DNA of 64,000 bases. Source: Bradyrhizobium icense. Lineage in GTDB: Bacteria; Pseudomonadota; Alphaproteobacteria; Rhizobiales; Xanthobacteraceae. The position numbers and the translations under genes were made by a program. Below, piece after piece: positions 26,248-35,083 of this stretch (position 1 is the stretch's first letter; every line of letters begins with the position of its first letter). The DNA is taken from contig NZ_CP016428.1 in NCBI RefSeq assembly GCF_001693385.1, positions 6,262,001 to 6,326,000 of the forward strand, given 5' to 3'. The notes beneath the pieces were generated by a model. The model ran no database searches. It was given only the letters and a program-made list of their open reading frames with translations, and was not told where the DNA came from.

Positions 26248-26254
26248 CTCCCCA

Positions 26255-27418
26255 CTACTCCGCCGCTTCCGGCATCGCCTCCATCTGCTCGTGGAGGATG
26301 ACGCCGGACAGCGGATCGAACTCGCCGACCCAGGGCTTCTTCTCGAGGACTGCTTTGGTGTGGCGGTAACCGGCGTCCCAGCGCTGCATGATGCCGGACG
26401 GACTGAAATCGATGTCCTTGGTGTGGTCCTCCCGGCTGAGCTGCGGGGCGAGCAGCCGCACCACGTGCATCCGGGTCGGACAGCCATAACCCGTCAGCTC
26501 CCGCACCGTCTCGCTGTTGCGCTCGGCCTCCGGCAAGCGCGCCGCGAGCTGGTTGATGACATGTCGCAGGCGATGCGCCTGCTGCTGTCGCGCGATGTGG
26601 CTGGCGATCCGGCTCGAGTACTGCACGTCCTTGTGCCGGTTCAGCACTTCCGCCATCGTGGTCGGCTCGGCGCCGGACGGATTCCAAAGGTGCACGGCGA
26701 AGATCAGCGAGTTCTTGCGCGGATTGTCGTCGAAGACAGCTTCCGTCGGCGTGTTCGACAATATGCCGCCGTCCCAGTAAAGCTCGCCGTCGATGCGGAT
26801 CGCCGGGAATGCCGGCGGCAGCGCGCCCGACGCCATGATGTGCCTGACGCCGAGCTCGCAGTCCCGGCTGTCGAAATAGCTCATCTGGCTGGTGCGGACG
26901 TGGGCGGCGCCGACCGTCAGGCGCGGGGTGCATTGATTGACCAGCTTGAAATCGACCAGCTCGCTCAAAGTTCGCTCCAGCGGCGCGGTCGAGTAGTAGC
27001 CGGCGCTGTCGGCGCCGAGCGGATAGGAATCGCCGGCATGGGCCAGCGGGTTGGGCCTGAAGAAACCCGGAATGCCGTTGGTCACGGTCGACCAGTAGGA
27101 AAGCTTTTCGTTGAAGCCCGGAAAGATGTCGCGAAAGCTCCAGACCGGATTCTGCTCCATCTTCTTCCAGAACTCGCGAAGGCGCGACAGCCGGTTCGGC
27201 GGCGCATTGCCGGCGATCAGGCTGGCGTTGATGGCGCCGATCGAAGTGCCGATGATCCAGTCCGGCTCGATCCCCGCCTCATGCAGCGCCTGGTAGACGC
27301 CGGCCTGATAGGAGCCCAGCGCGCCGCCGCCCTGCAGCACCAACACGATCTGACCCGGCTCGGACCTGGCCAGCGCTCGCAAGTTCGGCGAAGCACCGAC
27401 GTCCTGAACGTCCTTCAT
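26255..27418 (-). CDS. Patatin-like phospholipase/acylhydrolase
   Basis: A 387-residue protein with the patatin Ser-Asp dyad: an oxyanion loop 'LQGGGALGSYQAGV' (about 28-41), nucleophile G-T-S-I-G (57-61, Ser59) and 'WDGGILSN' carrying the catalytic Asp. A C-terminal domain of about 180 residues follows. The ATG at 27418 has GAGGGAG upstream. It lies 28 nt after the 3-hydroxybutyrate dehydrogenase on the same strand, so they form an operon. This pairing suggests a role in polyhydroxybutyrate or lipid turnover, which is inference. The 3' end is seven bases from that of glgA. Confidence 0.89.
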   Translation of the reverse strand: MKDVQDVGASPNLRALARSEPGQIVLVLQGGGALGSYQAGVYQALHEAGIEPDWIIGTSIGAINASLIAGNAPPNRLSRLREFWKKMEQNPVWSFRDIFPGFNEKLSYWSTVTNGIPGFFRPNPLAHAGDSYPLGADSAGYYSTAPLERTLSELVDFKLVNQCTPRLTVGAAHVRTSQMSYFDSRDCELGVRHIMASGALPPAFPAIRIDGELYWDGGILSNTPTEAVFDDNPRKNSLIFAVHLWNPSGAEPTTMAEVLNRHKDVQYSSRIASHIARQQQAHRLRHVINQLAARLPEAERNSETVRELTGYGCPTRMHVVRLLAPQLSREDHTKDIDFSPSGIMQRWDAGYRHTKAVLEKKPWVGEFDPLSGVILHEQMEAMPEAAE

Positions 27419-27446
27419 GTCACGCTCCCTCTGAAAATTCGTTGCG

Positions 27447-28271
27447 CTAGTGCGCGGTCCAGCCGCCATCGACCGGCAGCGCGATGCCGGTGACCGACGC
27501 CGCCGCGTCGCTGGCGAGAAACACCGTGAGCGCGCCGAGTTCTTCAACGGTGGCAAAACGCTTGTTCGGTTGCTGCGCCAGCAGCACATCGTGGATGACC
27601 TGCTCGCGGGAAATGCCGTGTGCCCTGGCCTGGCCGTCGATCTGCGCTTCGACCAGCGGCGTATAGACGTAGCCCGGGCAAATCGCGTTGCAGGTGATGC
27701 CGTCCTCCGCAGTCTCCAGTGCCGCTACCTTGGTCAGGCCGACGATGCCGTGCTTGGCCGCGACATAGGCCGCCTTGAACGGCGACGCGACCAGGCCGTG
27801 GGCGGACGCGATGTTGATGATGCGGCCGAATTTGTTCTGGCGCATCGCCGGCAATGCGAGCCGCGTGGTGTGAAACGCCGATGACAGGTTGATCGACAGG
27901 ATCGCGTCCCACTTCTCGACCGGGAACTGATCGAGCGGCGCGACGTGTTGAATGCCGGCATTGTTGACCAGAATATCGAGCCGGCCGTGACTGGCGACCG
28001 TGTTAGCAATCATCTCGGCGATTGCCGCGGGGCTCGTCATGTCGGCCGTGGAATGGCTGACCTCGACGCCGAACTCAGCGGAAAGCTGATCGCGGGTCTT
28101 GGCGATCTCTGCAGCGATGCCGAGCCCGTTCAGCACCACGGCCGAACCGGCGTCGGCCAACGCGCGGGCGATCCCGAGCCCGATACCGCTGGTCGAGCCC
28201 GTGACCAACGAGACCTTGCCCGTCAGCGGCCGCAAGGCCGAAGCGTCCTGTGTCTTGAGCTGAATGTTCAT
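27447..28271 (-). CDS. 3-hydroxybutyrate dehydrogenase (SDR family)
   Basis: A 274-residue short-chain dehydrogenase. NAD site 'TGSTSGIGLGIARALADAG'; 'ILVNNAGIQHVAPLDQFPVEKWDAI'; catalytic S-Y-K in 'NIASAHGLVASPFKAAYVAAKHG'; and 'CPGYVYTPLVEAQI', strongly resembling BdhA. It interconverts 3-hydroxybutyrate and acetoacetate with NAD. AAGGA lies seven bases before the ATG at 28271. It is upstream of the patatin gene and divergent from the LysR regulator, its likely controller. Confidence 0.9.
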   Translation of the reverse strand: MNIQLKTQDASALRPLTGKVSLVTGSTSGIGLGIARALADAGSAVVLNGLGIAAEIAKTRDQLSAEFGVEVSHSTADMTSPAAIAEMIANTVASHGRLDILVNNAGIQHVAPLDQFPVEKWDAILSINLSSAFHTTRLALPAMRQNKFGRIINIASAHGLVASPFKAAYVAAKHGIVGLTKVAALETAEDGITCNAICPGYVYTPLVEAQIDGQARAHGISREQVIHDVLLAQQPNKRFATVEELGALTVFLASDAAASVTGIALPVDGGWTAH

Positions 28272-28457
28272 GGGCCATCCTTTCGTGTGGCTGGTCAGCG
28301 TCGTAACGAGACCATTTCCGCAAATCTGCACACGGGGCACGGCTTCAAGGAAATGCCGTTTGGCTTCCAAAACCATACGCTGGCGCTATGGCGGTTTGGG
28401 TAGTCATCGGGGGGCGCAATCGGGTAGCTTTCCTGCACGACAGACCGGGGCACGGCC

Positions 28458-29360
28458 ATGGAGATGCATCAGGTTCGCTACTTCCTTGCGGTTGCGCGCG
28501 TGCTCAACTTCACGCGCGCCGCCGACGATTGCAACGTTACGCAGCCGTCGCTGACGCGGGCCATCAAGCAGCTCGAAGCCGAACTCGGTGGCGACCTGTT
28601 TCGCCGCGAGCGCCCCGCCGCGCAATTGACAGAACTCGGACAGCGCATGCATCCGCTGCTCAAGCAATGCTATGAGGCGGCGACCGGCGCGCGCGAGCTC
28701 GCTTCTTCCTTCAAGAGCGGCGAAGTCGGTGCGCTTCGGATCGCACTGACCCATTCGGTCGATCTGTCGCTGTTGATTCCGCATCTCGAGCAGATCAAGC
28801 GGATGTTCAATCGTCTGGAGTTTCGCTTCTTGCGCGGCAACGCCCGCGAAGTCGCGGAATATCTCAAGAAGGGCGAAGCCGAGCTTGGCATTGCCGCCGA
28901 AATCAGCGAGGACTGGAACCGGCTCGACACCTGGCCGCTGTTTACTGAAAACTTTCAGCTCGTCATCAACAGGAATCATCCGTTGTCGGCGCGCGACAAG
29001 ATCGATTTCGGCGATCTTCGCGCCGAACAATTGCTGTCGCGGAACTACTGCGAGCACGCAGCGCGGTTAAACTCTTCGCTTCGCGAACACGGCCTTGACG
29101 TCGATCGTAGCCACGAGATCGCATCCGAGCGCGATCTGATCGAACTGTTGGAGGCCGATATCGGCGTCGCCGTGGTGCCCGATACGGCGCCGATCCCGCC
29201 GACGCTGAAGCGCGCCGGCGTCGAAGGGCTGGATGCGCGGCGAACGGTAAACCTTTACGGCGTGGCCGGGCGTGAACGGACTGCCGTGGCGTCCACCGTG
29301 ATGCGAATGCTGCGCGGCACCAATTGGCAGCAATTCATCGACAGGAATGGAACTCCGTAA
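28458..29360 (+). CDS. LysR-family transcriptional regulator
   Basis: A 300-residue LTTR. The N-terminal HTH reads 'HQVRYFLAVARVLNFTRAADDCNVTQPSLTRAIKQLEAELGGDLFRRE', followed by a periplasmic-binding-like effector domain. It is divergent from the bdhA-patatin operon with 186 bp between, the usual layout for an LTTR and its target. The ATG at 28458 or the in-frame ATG at 28464 could start it. The effector is unknown; CoA or ketone-body metabolites are guesses. Confidence 0.92.
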   Translation: MEMHQVRYFLAVARVLNFTRAADDCNVTQPSLTRAIKQLEAELGGDLFRRERPAAQLTELGQRMHPLLKQCYEAATGARELASSFKSGEVGALRIALTHSVDLSLLIPHLEQIKRMFNRLEFRFLRGNAREVAEYLKKGEAELGIAAEISEDWNRLDTWPLFTENFQLVINRNHPLSARDKIDFGDLRAEQLLSRNYCEHAARLNSSLREHGLDVDRSHEIASERDLIELLEADIGVAVVPDTAPIPPTLKRAGVEGLDARRTVNLYGVAGRERTAVASTVMRMLRGTNWQQFIDRNGTP

Positions 29361-29472
29361 AGGTCCGCCGGGATTGGCCCGCTTTTCTGCCGCATTTCCA
29401 CTGACGTCGGTCCCCTTACAATCCGGGACGGCCGCACCACATAGGGAACATGGCTGGGAGTCGGAGGGACCG

Positions 29473-29658
29473 ATGAAACCTCATCTACGCCCGAACCGCA
29501 AAGCTTGGGAACAGATCGCTGAGGATTTACAGGAGACCGCGGATAGCCTTCCGCCCGGCGATGACAAGGAAGCCGCCAAACGCAAGGCGTTGCAAATGAG
29601 GAAGGCAGTCGAAATCAGAAACTGGCTGACTTCCCCGGGCATGCAACCGCCCCGCTGA
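29473..29658 (+). CDS. Small hypothetical protein
   Basis: A 61-residue soluble, charged protein beginning MKPHLRPNRKAWEQIAEDLQ and ending with MQPPR. GGAGGGACCG directly before the ATG is an excellent ribosome site and argues for a real gene; the longer frame from 29347 overlaps the LysR stop and is less likely. Predicted mainly helical. I recognise no domain. A hairpin at 29711-29741 follows. Confidence 0.6.
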   Translation: MKPHLRPNRKAWEQIAEDLQETADSLPPGDDKEAAKRKALQMRKAVEIRNWLTSPGMQPPR

Positions 29659-29710
29659 TGCGGCGTTCCGCCCGGCAAAATCGCGTTGAATGCTGCTCAA
29701 CAAAGAGCGA

Positions 29711-29741
29711 CCCCGCCATTTGAAATCGCAAAATGACGGGG
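29711..29741 (+). terminator. Probable terminator after the small hypothetical gene
   Basis: CCCCGCCATTT (29711-29721) pairs with AAATGACGGGG (29731-29741), with one mismatch and a 9-nt loop. CCTTAGGAGCATTTTC follows, a weak T tract. Position 53 bp after the stop at 29658 fits a terminator. Confidence 0.5.
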
Positions 29742-30039
29742 CCTTAGGAGCATTTTCGCCTTTCCATGAAGGTTACTTGCTCCTTGCCGACATAACCATC
29801 GACGGGCGATCACGTTCCGGGGTTTCTTCGAGATTTTCTTCCCGGGAATTTTTCATTCTCGAAGACTTTTCGACCGGTTCCACCTCCATGAAGGCCTGTA
29901 TCCGGTCGACCGCCCGCCGCGCTTGTGCCGCAGCAGCAATCTTGTTTTCGGGAGTCTTGCACGGCCTCAGGCAATTTCCGGAACTGCTTCCCCTTCCCGG
30001 AATTTCCGTAATTGAGGCGAAGTCGCCATGATTGAAACT

Positions 30040-30068
30040 GCGGGCCGGCGTCGCCGACGCCGGCCCGC
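30040..30068. repeat. Perfect GC-rich palindrome upstream of the monooxygenase-like gene
   Basis: A 13-nt arm starting GCGGGCCGG (30040-30052) and its exact complement (30056-30068) flank three bases. It lies 83 bp before the ATG at 30151. No T-run follows on either strand, so function (operator, RNA stem or remnant repeat) is unclear. Confidence 0.6.
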
Positions 30069-30150
30069 GCCAGCAACGCATGGGGACCTGCGCCAGGCGC
30101 TGCCCCACAAAGCTGCGCTGAACCCGGTTTCGATCAAAGGGAGATCAGCC

Positions 30151-30477
30151 ATGCCGCAGATCCACGCCGACAGACAACACGTTACCCAGATCACGATCGT
30201 CGAGTCGGAGCCCGACAAGCAGGCGGAGGCGTTGTCGGTCATGACCGAGCGCGCCCGCTTCATGGCGCGTCAGCCGGGCTTCATTTCGATCAGCCTGCAT
30301 CGCAGTCTGGATGGACGCCGCATCGTCAATTACGTGCAATGGCAGAACAGCGATCTGCTGCGATCGGCCCATCAATCGCCGGAGTTTCGCAAGCAGTGGG
30401 GCCACTTCGACGAAATCACGAGCGAGATCGATCCGCACCTGTACGAAGTTTCTGCTGTCATAGATGGGAAAGCGTAA
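30151..30477 (+). CDS. Antibiotic biosynthesis monooxygenase (ABM)-domain protein
   Basis: A 108-residue single-domain protein of the dimeric alpha/beta-barrel ABM fold: 'VTQITIVESEPDKQAEALSVMTERARFMARQPGFISISLHRSLDGRRIVNYVQWQNSDLLRSAHQSPEF' matches the beta-alpha-beta pattern with the conserved 'W...S' strand. Family members include quinol and haem oxygenases and proteins without known activity. AAAGGGAG seven bases upstream fixes the ATG at 30151. Thirty bases separate it from nuoB on the same strand. Confidence 0.8.
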   Translation: MPQIHADRQHVTQITIVESEPDKQAEALSVMTERARFMARQPGFISISLHRSLDGRRIVNYVQWQNSDLLRSAHQSPEFRKQWGHFDEITSEIDPHLYEVSAVIDGKA

Positions 30478-30507
30478 GCATCGCAAACAACCCGTGGGCG
30501 CAACCAG

Positions 30508-31077
30508 ATGCAGGACTCCCGACCATTGATCACGCCCTCCGGAAGGGGAATCTTGGACCCGGGAACCGGCGCGCCGATGCGTGATGACTACTTCCTTGCC
30601 GGATTGAACAGCGAGCTCAGCGACAAAGGCTTCTTCGTTACCGCCGCCGATGATTTGATCACCTGGGCCCGCGGCGGTTCGTTGATGTGGATGACATTTG
30701 GTCTCGCTTGCTGCGCGATCGAAATGATGCAGATGGCGATGCCCCGCTACGACGCCGAACGGTTTGGATTTGCCCCCCGCGCCAGTCCACGGCAGTCGGA
30801 TGTAATGATCGTCGCCGGTACTCTATGCAACAAGATGGCTCCCGCGCTCCGCAAAGTCTATGATCAGATGCCCGAACCCCGCTATGTGATTTCGATGGGT
30901 TCGTGCGCCAACGGCGGCGGCTACTACCACTACTCGTACTCGGTCGTGCGCGGGTGCGACCGCATCGTTCCTGTCGACATCTATGTTCCCGGCTGCCCGC
31001 CGACCGCCGAAGCGCTGCTGTACGGCGTGATGCTGTTGCAGAAGAAGATTCGGCGTTCAGGCACCATCGAACGTTGA
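30508..31077 (+). CDS. nuoB: NADH-quinone oxidoreductase subunit B, stand-alone copy
   Basis: A 189-residue NuoB with all cluster N2 cysteines: the CC pair in '[11 protein letters not shown]', '[21 protein letters not shown]' and '[22 protein letters not shown]'. In complex I this subunit passes electrons from N2 to quinone. No nuoA, nuoC or other nuo gene is adjacent, so this is an orphan copy. The usual AGTLTNKMAPAL segment reads [12 protein letters not shown], adding a cysteine close to the cluster region. The N-terminus is longer than the core and the start could be internal. Confidence 0.92.
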   Translation: MQDSRPLITPSGRGILDPGTGAPMRDDYFLAGLNSELSDKGFFVTAADDLITWARGGSLMWMTFGLACCAIEMMQMAMPRYDAERFGFAPRASPRQSDVMIVAGTLCNKMAPALRKVYDQMPEPRYVISMGSCANGGGYYHYSYSVVRGCDRIVPVDIYVPGCPPTAEALLYGVMLLQKKIRRSGTIER

Positions 31078-31158
31078 GATCGAATCGCCTGGAAAGCGGG
31101 AACCTTGCCAGAATCCTCGTGTTGACAACATGTCGGAACCAACAGTGGGGAGTTCACG

Positions 31159-31674
31159 ATGGCAACGGCAAAGCAAAAGGCCGCAGCGAAAAAGAACATT
31201 AGCAAGGCGCGCACGGCAGGGCGCGGCATGTCGGCGCAAGCCCATGCAAGGGCTCAGCCCGAGGGGCGACGCCGCGCCAAGCCCGGAGCCCGCAGCGGCG
31301 GCAGCTTCTTCCATATCGAGGTGCGACCGCGGCGAGAATTCAAGACGTTCCGCACCTAGGATATCGGAGAGAAAGGCGGAATCGAACGGGTCGCCGGCAA
31401 GCGCGGCAGCGGTTCCTGGGATACTCAGAAATGGCTGATCAGCAAGGAGCATGCCCATCGCGTCGGCGCCCGTCTGGTGCCAGATACTGCCGATGCGCGA
31501 AAGGTTCTCAAAACTCTTGGCGCACCGCCGCGCCATCTTTCCGGTGACCGCTTCAAGGCGACGGATCGGCCCAACGTACCCGAACGCGCCAAGCCGACGC
31601 CGGCCATGCGGCGCGCGCGGACTCGCAATATACGCAAGGCCCAGGCAACGAAGCGCAAGCGCGCCTCCCGCTAA
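31159..31674 (+). pseudogene. Small basic protein gene interrupted by an in-frame amber codon
   Basis: From the ATG at 31159 (GGGGAG six bases upstream) the frame reads 66 residues, meets TAG at 31357-31359, then stays open in the same frame for 104 more codons to TAA at 31672-31674. Both halves read as one coherent product: 'FHIEVRPRREFKTFRT' then 'DIGEKGGIERVAGKRGSGSWDTQKWLI' and a Lys/Arg-rich tail. A CAG to TAG change of codon 67 would explain it. The N-terminus (MATAKQKAAAKKN) and tail resemble small basic rhizobial proteins. No domain I can name. It may be a pseudogene, a 66-residue protein, or read through. Confidence 0.75.
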
Positions 31675-31683
31675 GGGATATTG

Positions 31684-32403
31684 CTATCGCTCCTCGCTCG
31701 CGCTTTTCAACGCGGCGATCAGGTCGTCGATTTCCATACGTTTGCGGAAATCGGGATCGACGAAGCGGGCTTTCACCAATCCATCGCGGCCGACCACGAA
31801 GGTAGCCGGGATCGGCAGCACCCAGCCGTCATTGCCCTGAAAACTCGCCATATCCTGATACGAAAGCAGCCGCTGGATTTCGGTGCCGAGCCAGATCGCG
31901 AGATTGAGCGACAGCGCGTAGCCGTTGTCGAGATCGGTCAGTACGGGGAACGGCGCTTCGGCCTCGGATTTGAATTTCTCGGTATAGGCCTGCGTCTCCG
32001 GCATGATCGCAACCGTCTGCGCGCCCAAGGCCCTGATCCGGTCCTGGGCCTGGATCACCGCCCGCACGTTCAGCCCGCAGTAAGGGCACCAATGGCCGCG
32101 GTAGAACATCACGGCGACTGGACCGTGATCGAGGAGCGATTTCAGGCTGATCAACCGGCCGGTTTCGTCCGGCAACAGGAACGGCGGCATCACCTCGCCC
32201 GGCCTTGGCGCGTTTTCGCCGCCGCCGTTCTCATTGAGCCGCGTCACCAGCCGGTCGACGGCTTCGCCATAGGCCGGAAAGATCTCCCTCCCCGCCGCGG
32301 CGTAGGCCTCGAGCTGCTCGCGCAAGGTGCCCTCCATGTCGCGGCATTGCTGGAACGCTTCCTTGAGACGCTCGGCGTTGACTGGCGATAGGGTTGTCGT
32401 CAT
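31684..32403 (-). CDS. Peroxiredoxin-like (AhpC/TSA) redoxin
   Basis: A 239-residue protein. After a helical N-terminal region of about 70 residues comes a redoxin domain: 'PPFLLPDETGRLISLKSLLDHGPVAVMFYRGHWCPYCGLNVRAVIQAQDRI' with a C-P-Y-C motif, 'AIMPETQAYTEKF' and 'ATFVVGRDGLVKARFVDPDF'. Likely a thiol peroxidase or thioredoxin-like reductase in the cytoplasm. The ATG at 32403 has GGAG six bases upstream, better than the ATG at 32418. Monocistronic; convergent with the interrupted gene, nine bases between. Confidence 0.85.
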   Translation of the reverse strand: MTTTLSPVNAERLKEAFQQCRDMEGTLREQLEAYAAAGREIFPAYGEAVDRLVTRLNENGGGENAPRPGEVMPPFLLPDETGRLISLKSLLDHGPVAVMFYRGHWCPYCGLNVRAVIQAQDRIRALGAQTVAIMPETQAYTEKFKSEAEAPFPVLTDLDNGYALSLNLAIWLGTEIQRLLSYQDMASFQGNDGWVLPIPATFVVGRDGLVKARFVDPDFRKRMEIDDLIAALKSASEER

Positions 32404-32483
32404 GGCTTGCTCCGGCATTTCTGTATTATTTTCCGGCTCGGGCCGCCCCGCAAGGGCGGCCCGAGCGCTGCAGCGCTCCCGCT

Positions 32484-32768
32484 TCAGGGCAGATAGAAAT
32501 TGCCGGTCGGGTCGAGCATGCCGGAGGTCGAATAGAGCTGGCCCTTGTCCATGAAGAACACGGTGTTGTTCGGCACCTTCTTGGCGTTCCTCATCATGGC
32601 GTCGTGGTTTTTGGGCGTGGCCGCCATGGCCATCGCCGACATCTTGCCGGGGCCGGCATACATGTAGGCCATGCCCGGATTGAATTCCCAGGGAACTTGC
32701 GAGAAGGCGGTCGTGGCGACGGCAGCAAAGGCCGCAGCGGCAATCAGGGTCTTGGAAAGGGTGGTCAT
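32484..32768 (-). CDS. Small exported hypothetical protein, Met-rich
   Basis: A 94-residue protein with a Sec signal (MTTLSKTLIAAAAFAAVATTAFSQ, cut after about residue 23). The mature part has several methionines ('GMAYMYAGPGKMSAMAMAATPKNHDAMMRNAKKVPNNTVFFMDKGQLY'). Met/His content could suggest metal handling, but I recognise no family. GGA lies about nine bases before the ATG at 32768. Upstream of the redoxin on the same strand and divergent from the DUF302 gene. Confidence 0.7.
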   Translation of the reverse strand: MTTLSKTLIAAAAFAAVATTAFSQVPWEFNPGMAYMYAGPGKMSAMAMAATPKNHDAMMRNAKKVPNNTVFFMDKGQLYSTSGMLDPTGNFYLP

Positions 32769-33009
32769 GGGAAATTCCTCAAGATTGACATCACGCCCGC
32801 CAATCGGGCGCTGACCCATCAGAGGATGGACGGCCGTTGATTTGAAATGCCGTTGCACAATCGGTTCGATAGCCATGGCGTATTGAGCGGCACCGATAGT
32901 CCGCCGCTATCGACTTGAGAGCGGATGCGCATTTCATATCGGCCGGCGGAACGCTCATCCTCTCCTCGATGGCATGCGGAGGGCATGCGCCACCGACAGG
33001 AGATTTCCG

Positions 33010-33501
33010 ATGACACGCCATTCGACGAACCGCTTTGCAAATTTCTTCGCCACGCTGCTGCTGACGGCGCTCGTGCTTTCCGTCGCGTCGGCAGCACGGG
33101 CCGACAGCGACGACGGTATCGTTCGCGTCAAGAGCGCGGTGCCGATGGCTGAGGCGATCAGCCGCATCAAGGCCGATATCGCAGCCAAGGGCATTAAGTT
33201 CTTCAGCGAGATCGACCAGTCGAAACTTGCGGCCGAAGCCGGCATAAAACTGCGTCCCTCGACGTTATTGGTGTTCGGCAATCCACCGCTCGGGACGCAG
33301 TTCATCACCTCGAACCCGAACGCCGGACTTGACTGGCCGGTCCGGCTATTGCTGACGCAGGACGACAATGGCGACGTCTGGGCGGTCTGGACCGATTTCG
33401 GCTGGATCGCCAGGCGCCACAACATCAGGGACCGAGCGGCGCAGTTCGAGATGGCGACCAAGGTGGTGGGCTCGATCACCTCGACCATCGCAACCAAGTA
33501 A
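33010..33501 (+). CDS. Exported DUF302 protein
   Basis: A 163-residue protein with a Sec signal ('FFATLLLTALVLSVASAARAD', ending about residue 30). The mature region matches DUF302: 'PMAEAISRIKADIAAKGIKFFSEIDQSKLAAEAGIKLRPSTLLVFGNPPLGTQFI' and 'LPVRLL'-like 'WPVRLLLTQDDNGDVWAVWTDF'. The function of DUF302 is unknown. AGGAG lies eight bases before the ATG. It begins a run of three rightward genes with the flavoprotein and the cupin. Confidence 0.85.
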   Translation: MTRHSTNRFANFFATLLLTALVLSVASAARADSDDGIVRVKSAVPMAEAISRIKADIAAKGIKFFSEIDQSKLAAEAGIKLRPSTLLVFGNPPLGTQFITSNPNAGLDWPVRLLLTQDDNGDVWAVWTDFGWIARRHNIRDRAAQFEMATKVVGSITSTIATK

Positions 33502-33591
33502 CAGCGTCGGGCCGCTCGACGTAAGCTCATCAGGTTGCGCAGCCGGCGTGGCCTGATCGCATCCGGCGTTGCCAACGGAGGGGTTAGTTCG

Positions 33592-34953
33592 ATGACATCA
33601 GAGAAATTTGACGTGGTCGTTCTCGGCGGCGGCAATGCCGGCATCGGCGTCACCGGACCGGTCCGGCGCGCGGGAATGTCGGTCGCGATGATCGAGGCCG
33701 ATCTGCTCGGCGGCACCTGCCCGAACCGGGGCTGCACCCCGAAGAAGGTGCTGGTCGCCGCCGGACACGCGCTGCACGAAATCGAGCGCGCATCCATCCA
33801 TCACATTGCCATCGGCAAGCCGAAACTCGACTGGGCCGCGCTGATCGATCGCGAGAAGGACATGATCAAGGACATTCCTGCCAATCTCGCCCGCGCGATG
33901 GCCAAGCGCAATGTCGAGGTCATCAAGGGCCACGGCGCGTTCACTGGCCCCAATACCGTCCGCGTCGGAAGCCGGATACTCGAGGCCAGGCAAATCGTGA
34001 TTGCGACGGGATCAAAGCCGCGACCGCTGCCAATTCCGGGGGCCGAGCTCATGATCACCTCGGATGAAATGCTCAGCGAACGCGAATTGCCGGCTTCCGT
34101 GATCTTCATCGGCGGCGGCGTCATCGCGCTCGAATTTGGCCACGTCTATGCCCGCGCCGGCGCTGACGTCGCCATCCTCGAAGCGCTGCCGCAGCTATTG
34201 CCGGCCATGGATGCCGACGCCGTCGCGCGCTTGCAGGCCGAGAGCGAGCGCATCGGCATACGCCTCAGAACCACAGTGAGCGTCAAGCGAATTGAACAGG
34301 CGAACGGCCGCCTGCGTGTCGTCTTCAGCCATGACGGCGCCGAGCACGCAACCGAGGCCGACCGCGTCGTCAACGGCGCGGGACGCATCGCCAATGTCGA
34401 TACGCTGGATCTCTCCGCAGGCCAGGTCGAACACGCCAATGGCCGCGTCGCGATCGACGGCCATTTGCGGTCGACCTCCAATCCCAACGTATATGTCTGT
34501 GGTGATGCGGTACCGACCTCCCCGCAACTGTCGCCGATCGCGACCTATGAGGGCGACATCGTCGGCCGAAACATCGTCGAACGCGCGAAATACAGCCCGG
34601 ACTACGCCAGCATGGCGACATCTGTCTACACGGTGCCGCCGCTCGCCTCGGTCGGCCTGACGGAAGCCGTCGCCAGACAGAAAGGTTTTGCGATCGACGT
34701 CCACGTCAACGACATGCTCGACTGGTTCTCCGCGAAGACCTATGCCGAAACCGTTGCGTGGTCGAAGGTGATCGTCGATCGATCAACCGACCGCATCCTT
34801 GGCGCCCATTTCGTCGGGCATTCCGGGCAGGAGCTCGTGAACATCTTCGGGCTGGCGATGCGCTTTGGCATCACCGCGCGCCAGATCCGGGAAAACGTCT
34901 ACGCCTATCCAACGTTTTCCTCCGACATCAAGCACATGCTCGGCCACGGCTAG
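33592..34953 (+). CDS. Disulfide-type FAD oxidoreductase (GR/LPD/MerA superfamily), atypical C-terminus
   Basis: A 453-residue class I flavoprotein. FAD motif 'VVVLGGGNAGIGV' (8-20), redox pair C43-x4-C48 in 'GGTCPNRGCTPKK', NAD(P) fold 'VIFIGGGVIALEFGHVYARAG' and second FAD motif 'NVYVCGDAV'. The C-terminal dimer interface, where glutathione and dihydrolipoyl reductases have H-x4-E, reads 'YAYPTFSSDIKHML', so the acid-base His and Glu are missing. It could be a MerA- or RclA-like reductase of a non-thiol substrate. The ATG at 33592 is preceded by GGAGGGG. Confidence 0.87.
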   Translation: MTSEKFDVVVLGGGNAGIGVTGPVRRAGMSVAMIEADLLGGTCPNRGCTPKKVLVAAGHALHEIERASIHHIAIGKPKLDWAALIDREKDMIKDIPANLARAMAKRNVEVIKGHGAFTGPNTVRVGSRILEARQIVIATGSKPRPLPIPGAELMITSDEMLSERELPASVIFIGGGVIALEFGHVYARAGADVAILEALPQLLPAMDADAVARLQAESERIGIRLRTTVSVKRIEQANGRLRVVFSHDGAEHATEADRVVNGAGRIANVDTLDLSAGQVEHANGRVAIDGHLRSTSNPNVYVCGDAVPTSPQLSPIATYEGDIVGRNIVERAKYSPDYASMATSVYTVPPLASVGLTEAVARQKGFAIDVHVNDMLDWFSAKTYAETVAWSKVIVDRSTDRILGAHFVGHSGQELVNIFGLAMRFGITARQIRENVYAYPTFSSDIKHMLGHG

Positions 34954-35083
34954 CGACATAGCGCAGCGCTATGGAGTTGAGAGCCAACCGGCATTTCCTC
35001 CTGCACGCAAATTCGATGATTGTTGTGGATGTAGCCGGCCGGTTCGTTCAGGGCCGGGGCAAACCTGAAGAGGAGACCACGAC

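Larger units (their letters stand above)
29659..30150. other. Intergenic region with hairpins, no convincing gene
   Basis: About 490 bp, lower in GC than its surroundings in the middle. It contains the terminator-like hairpin at 29711-29741 and the palindrome at 30040-30068. Minus-strand frame 29773-30108 has a charged, non-repetitive C-terminal half ('RAVDRIQAFMEVEPVEKSSRM') and could be a small gene, but has no visible ribosome site and unlike codon use. Confidence 0.4.

Noticed and set aside
25976..27493. Plus-strand open frame of 505 residues spanning the glgA end and the patatin gene
   Set aside because: It overlaps two well-supported genes in other frames and has no domain of its own.
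29773..30108. 111-residue minus-strand frame with a charged C-terminal half
   Set aside because: Composition is somewhat protein-like, but the start region is poor and codon use differs from neighbours.
31357..31359. Amber codon read as selenocysteine or pyrrolysine
   Set aside because: TAG is not the selenocysteine codon, and there is no pyl gene or relevant enzyme family here; a nonsense mutation is simpler.
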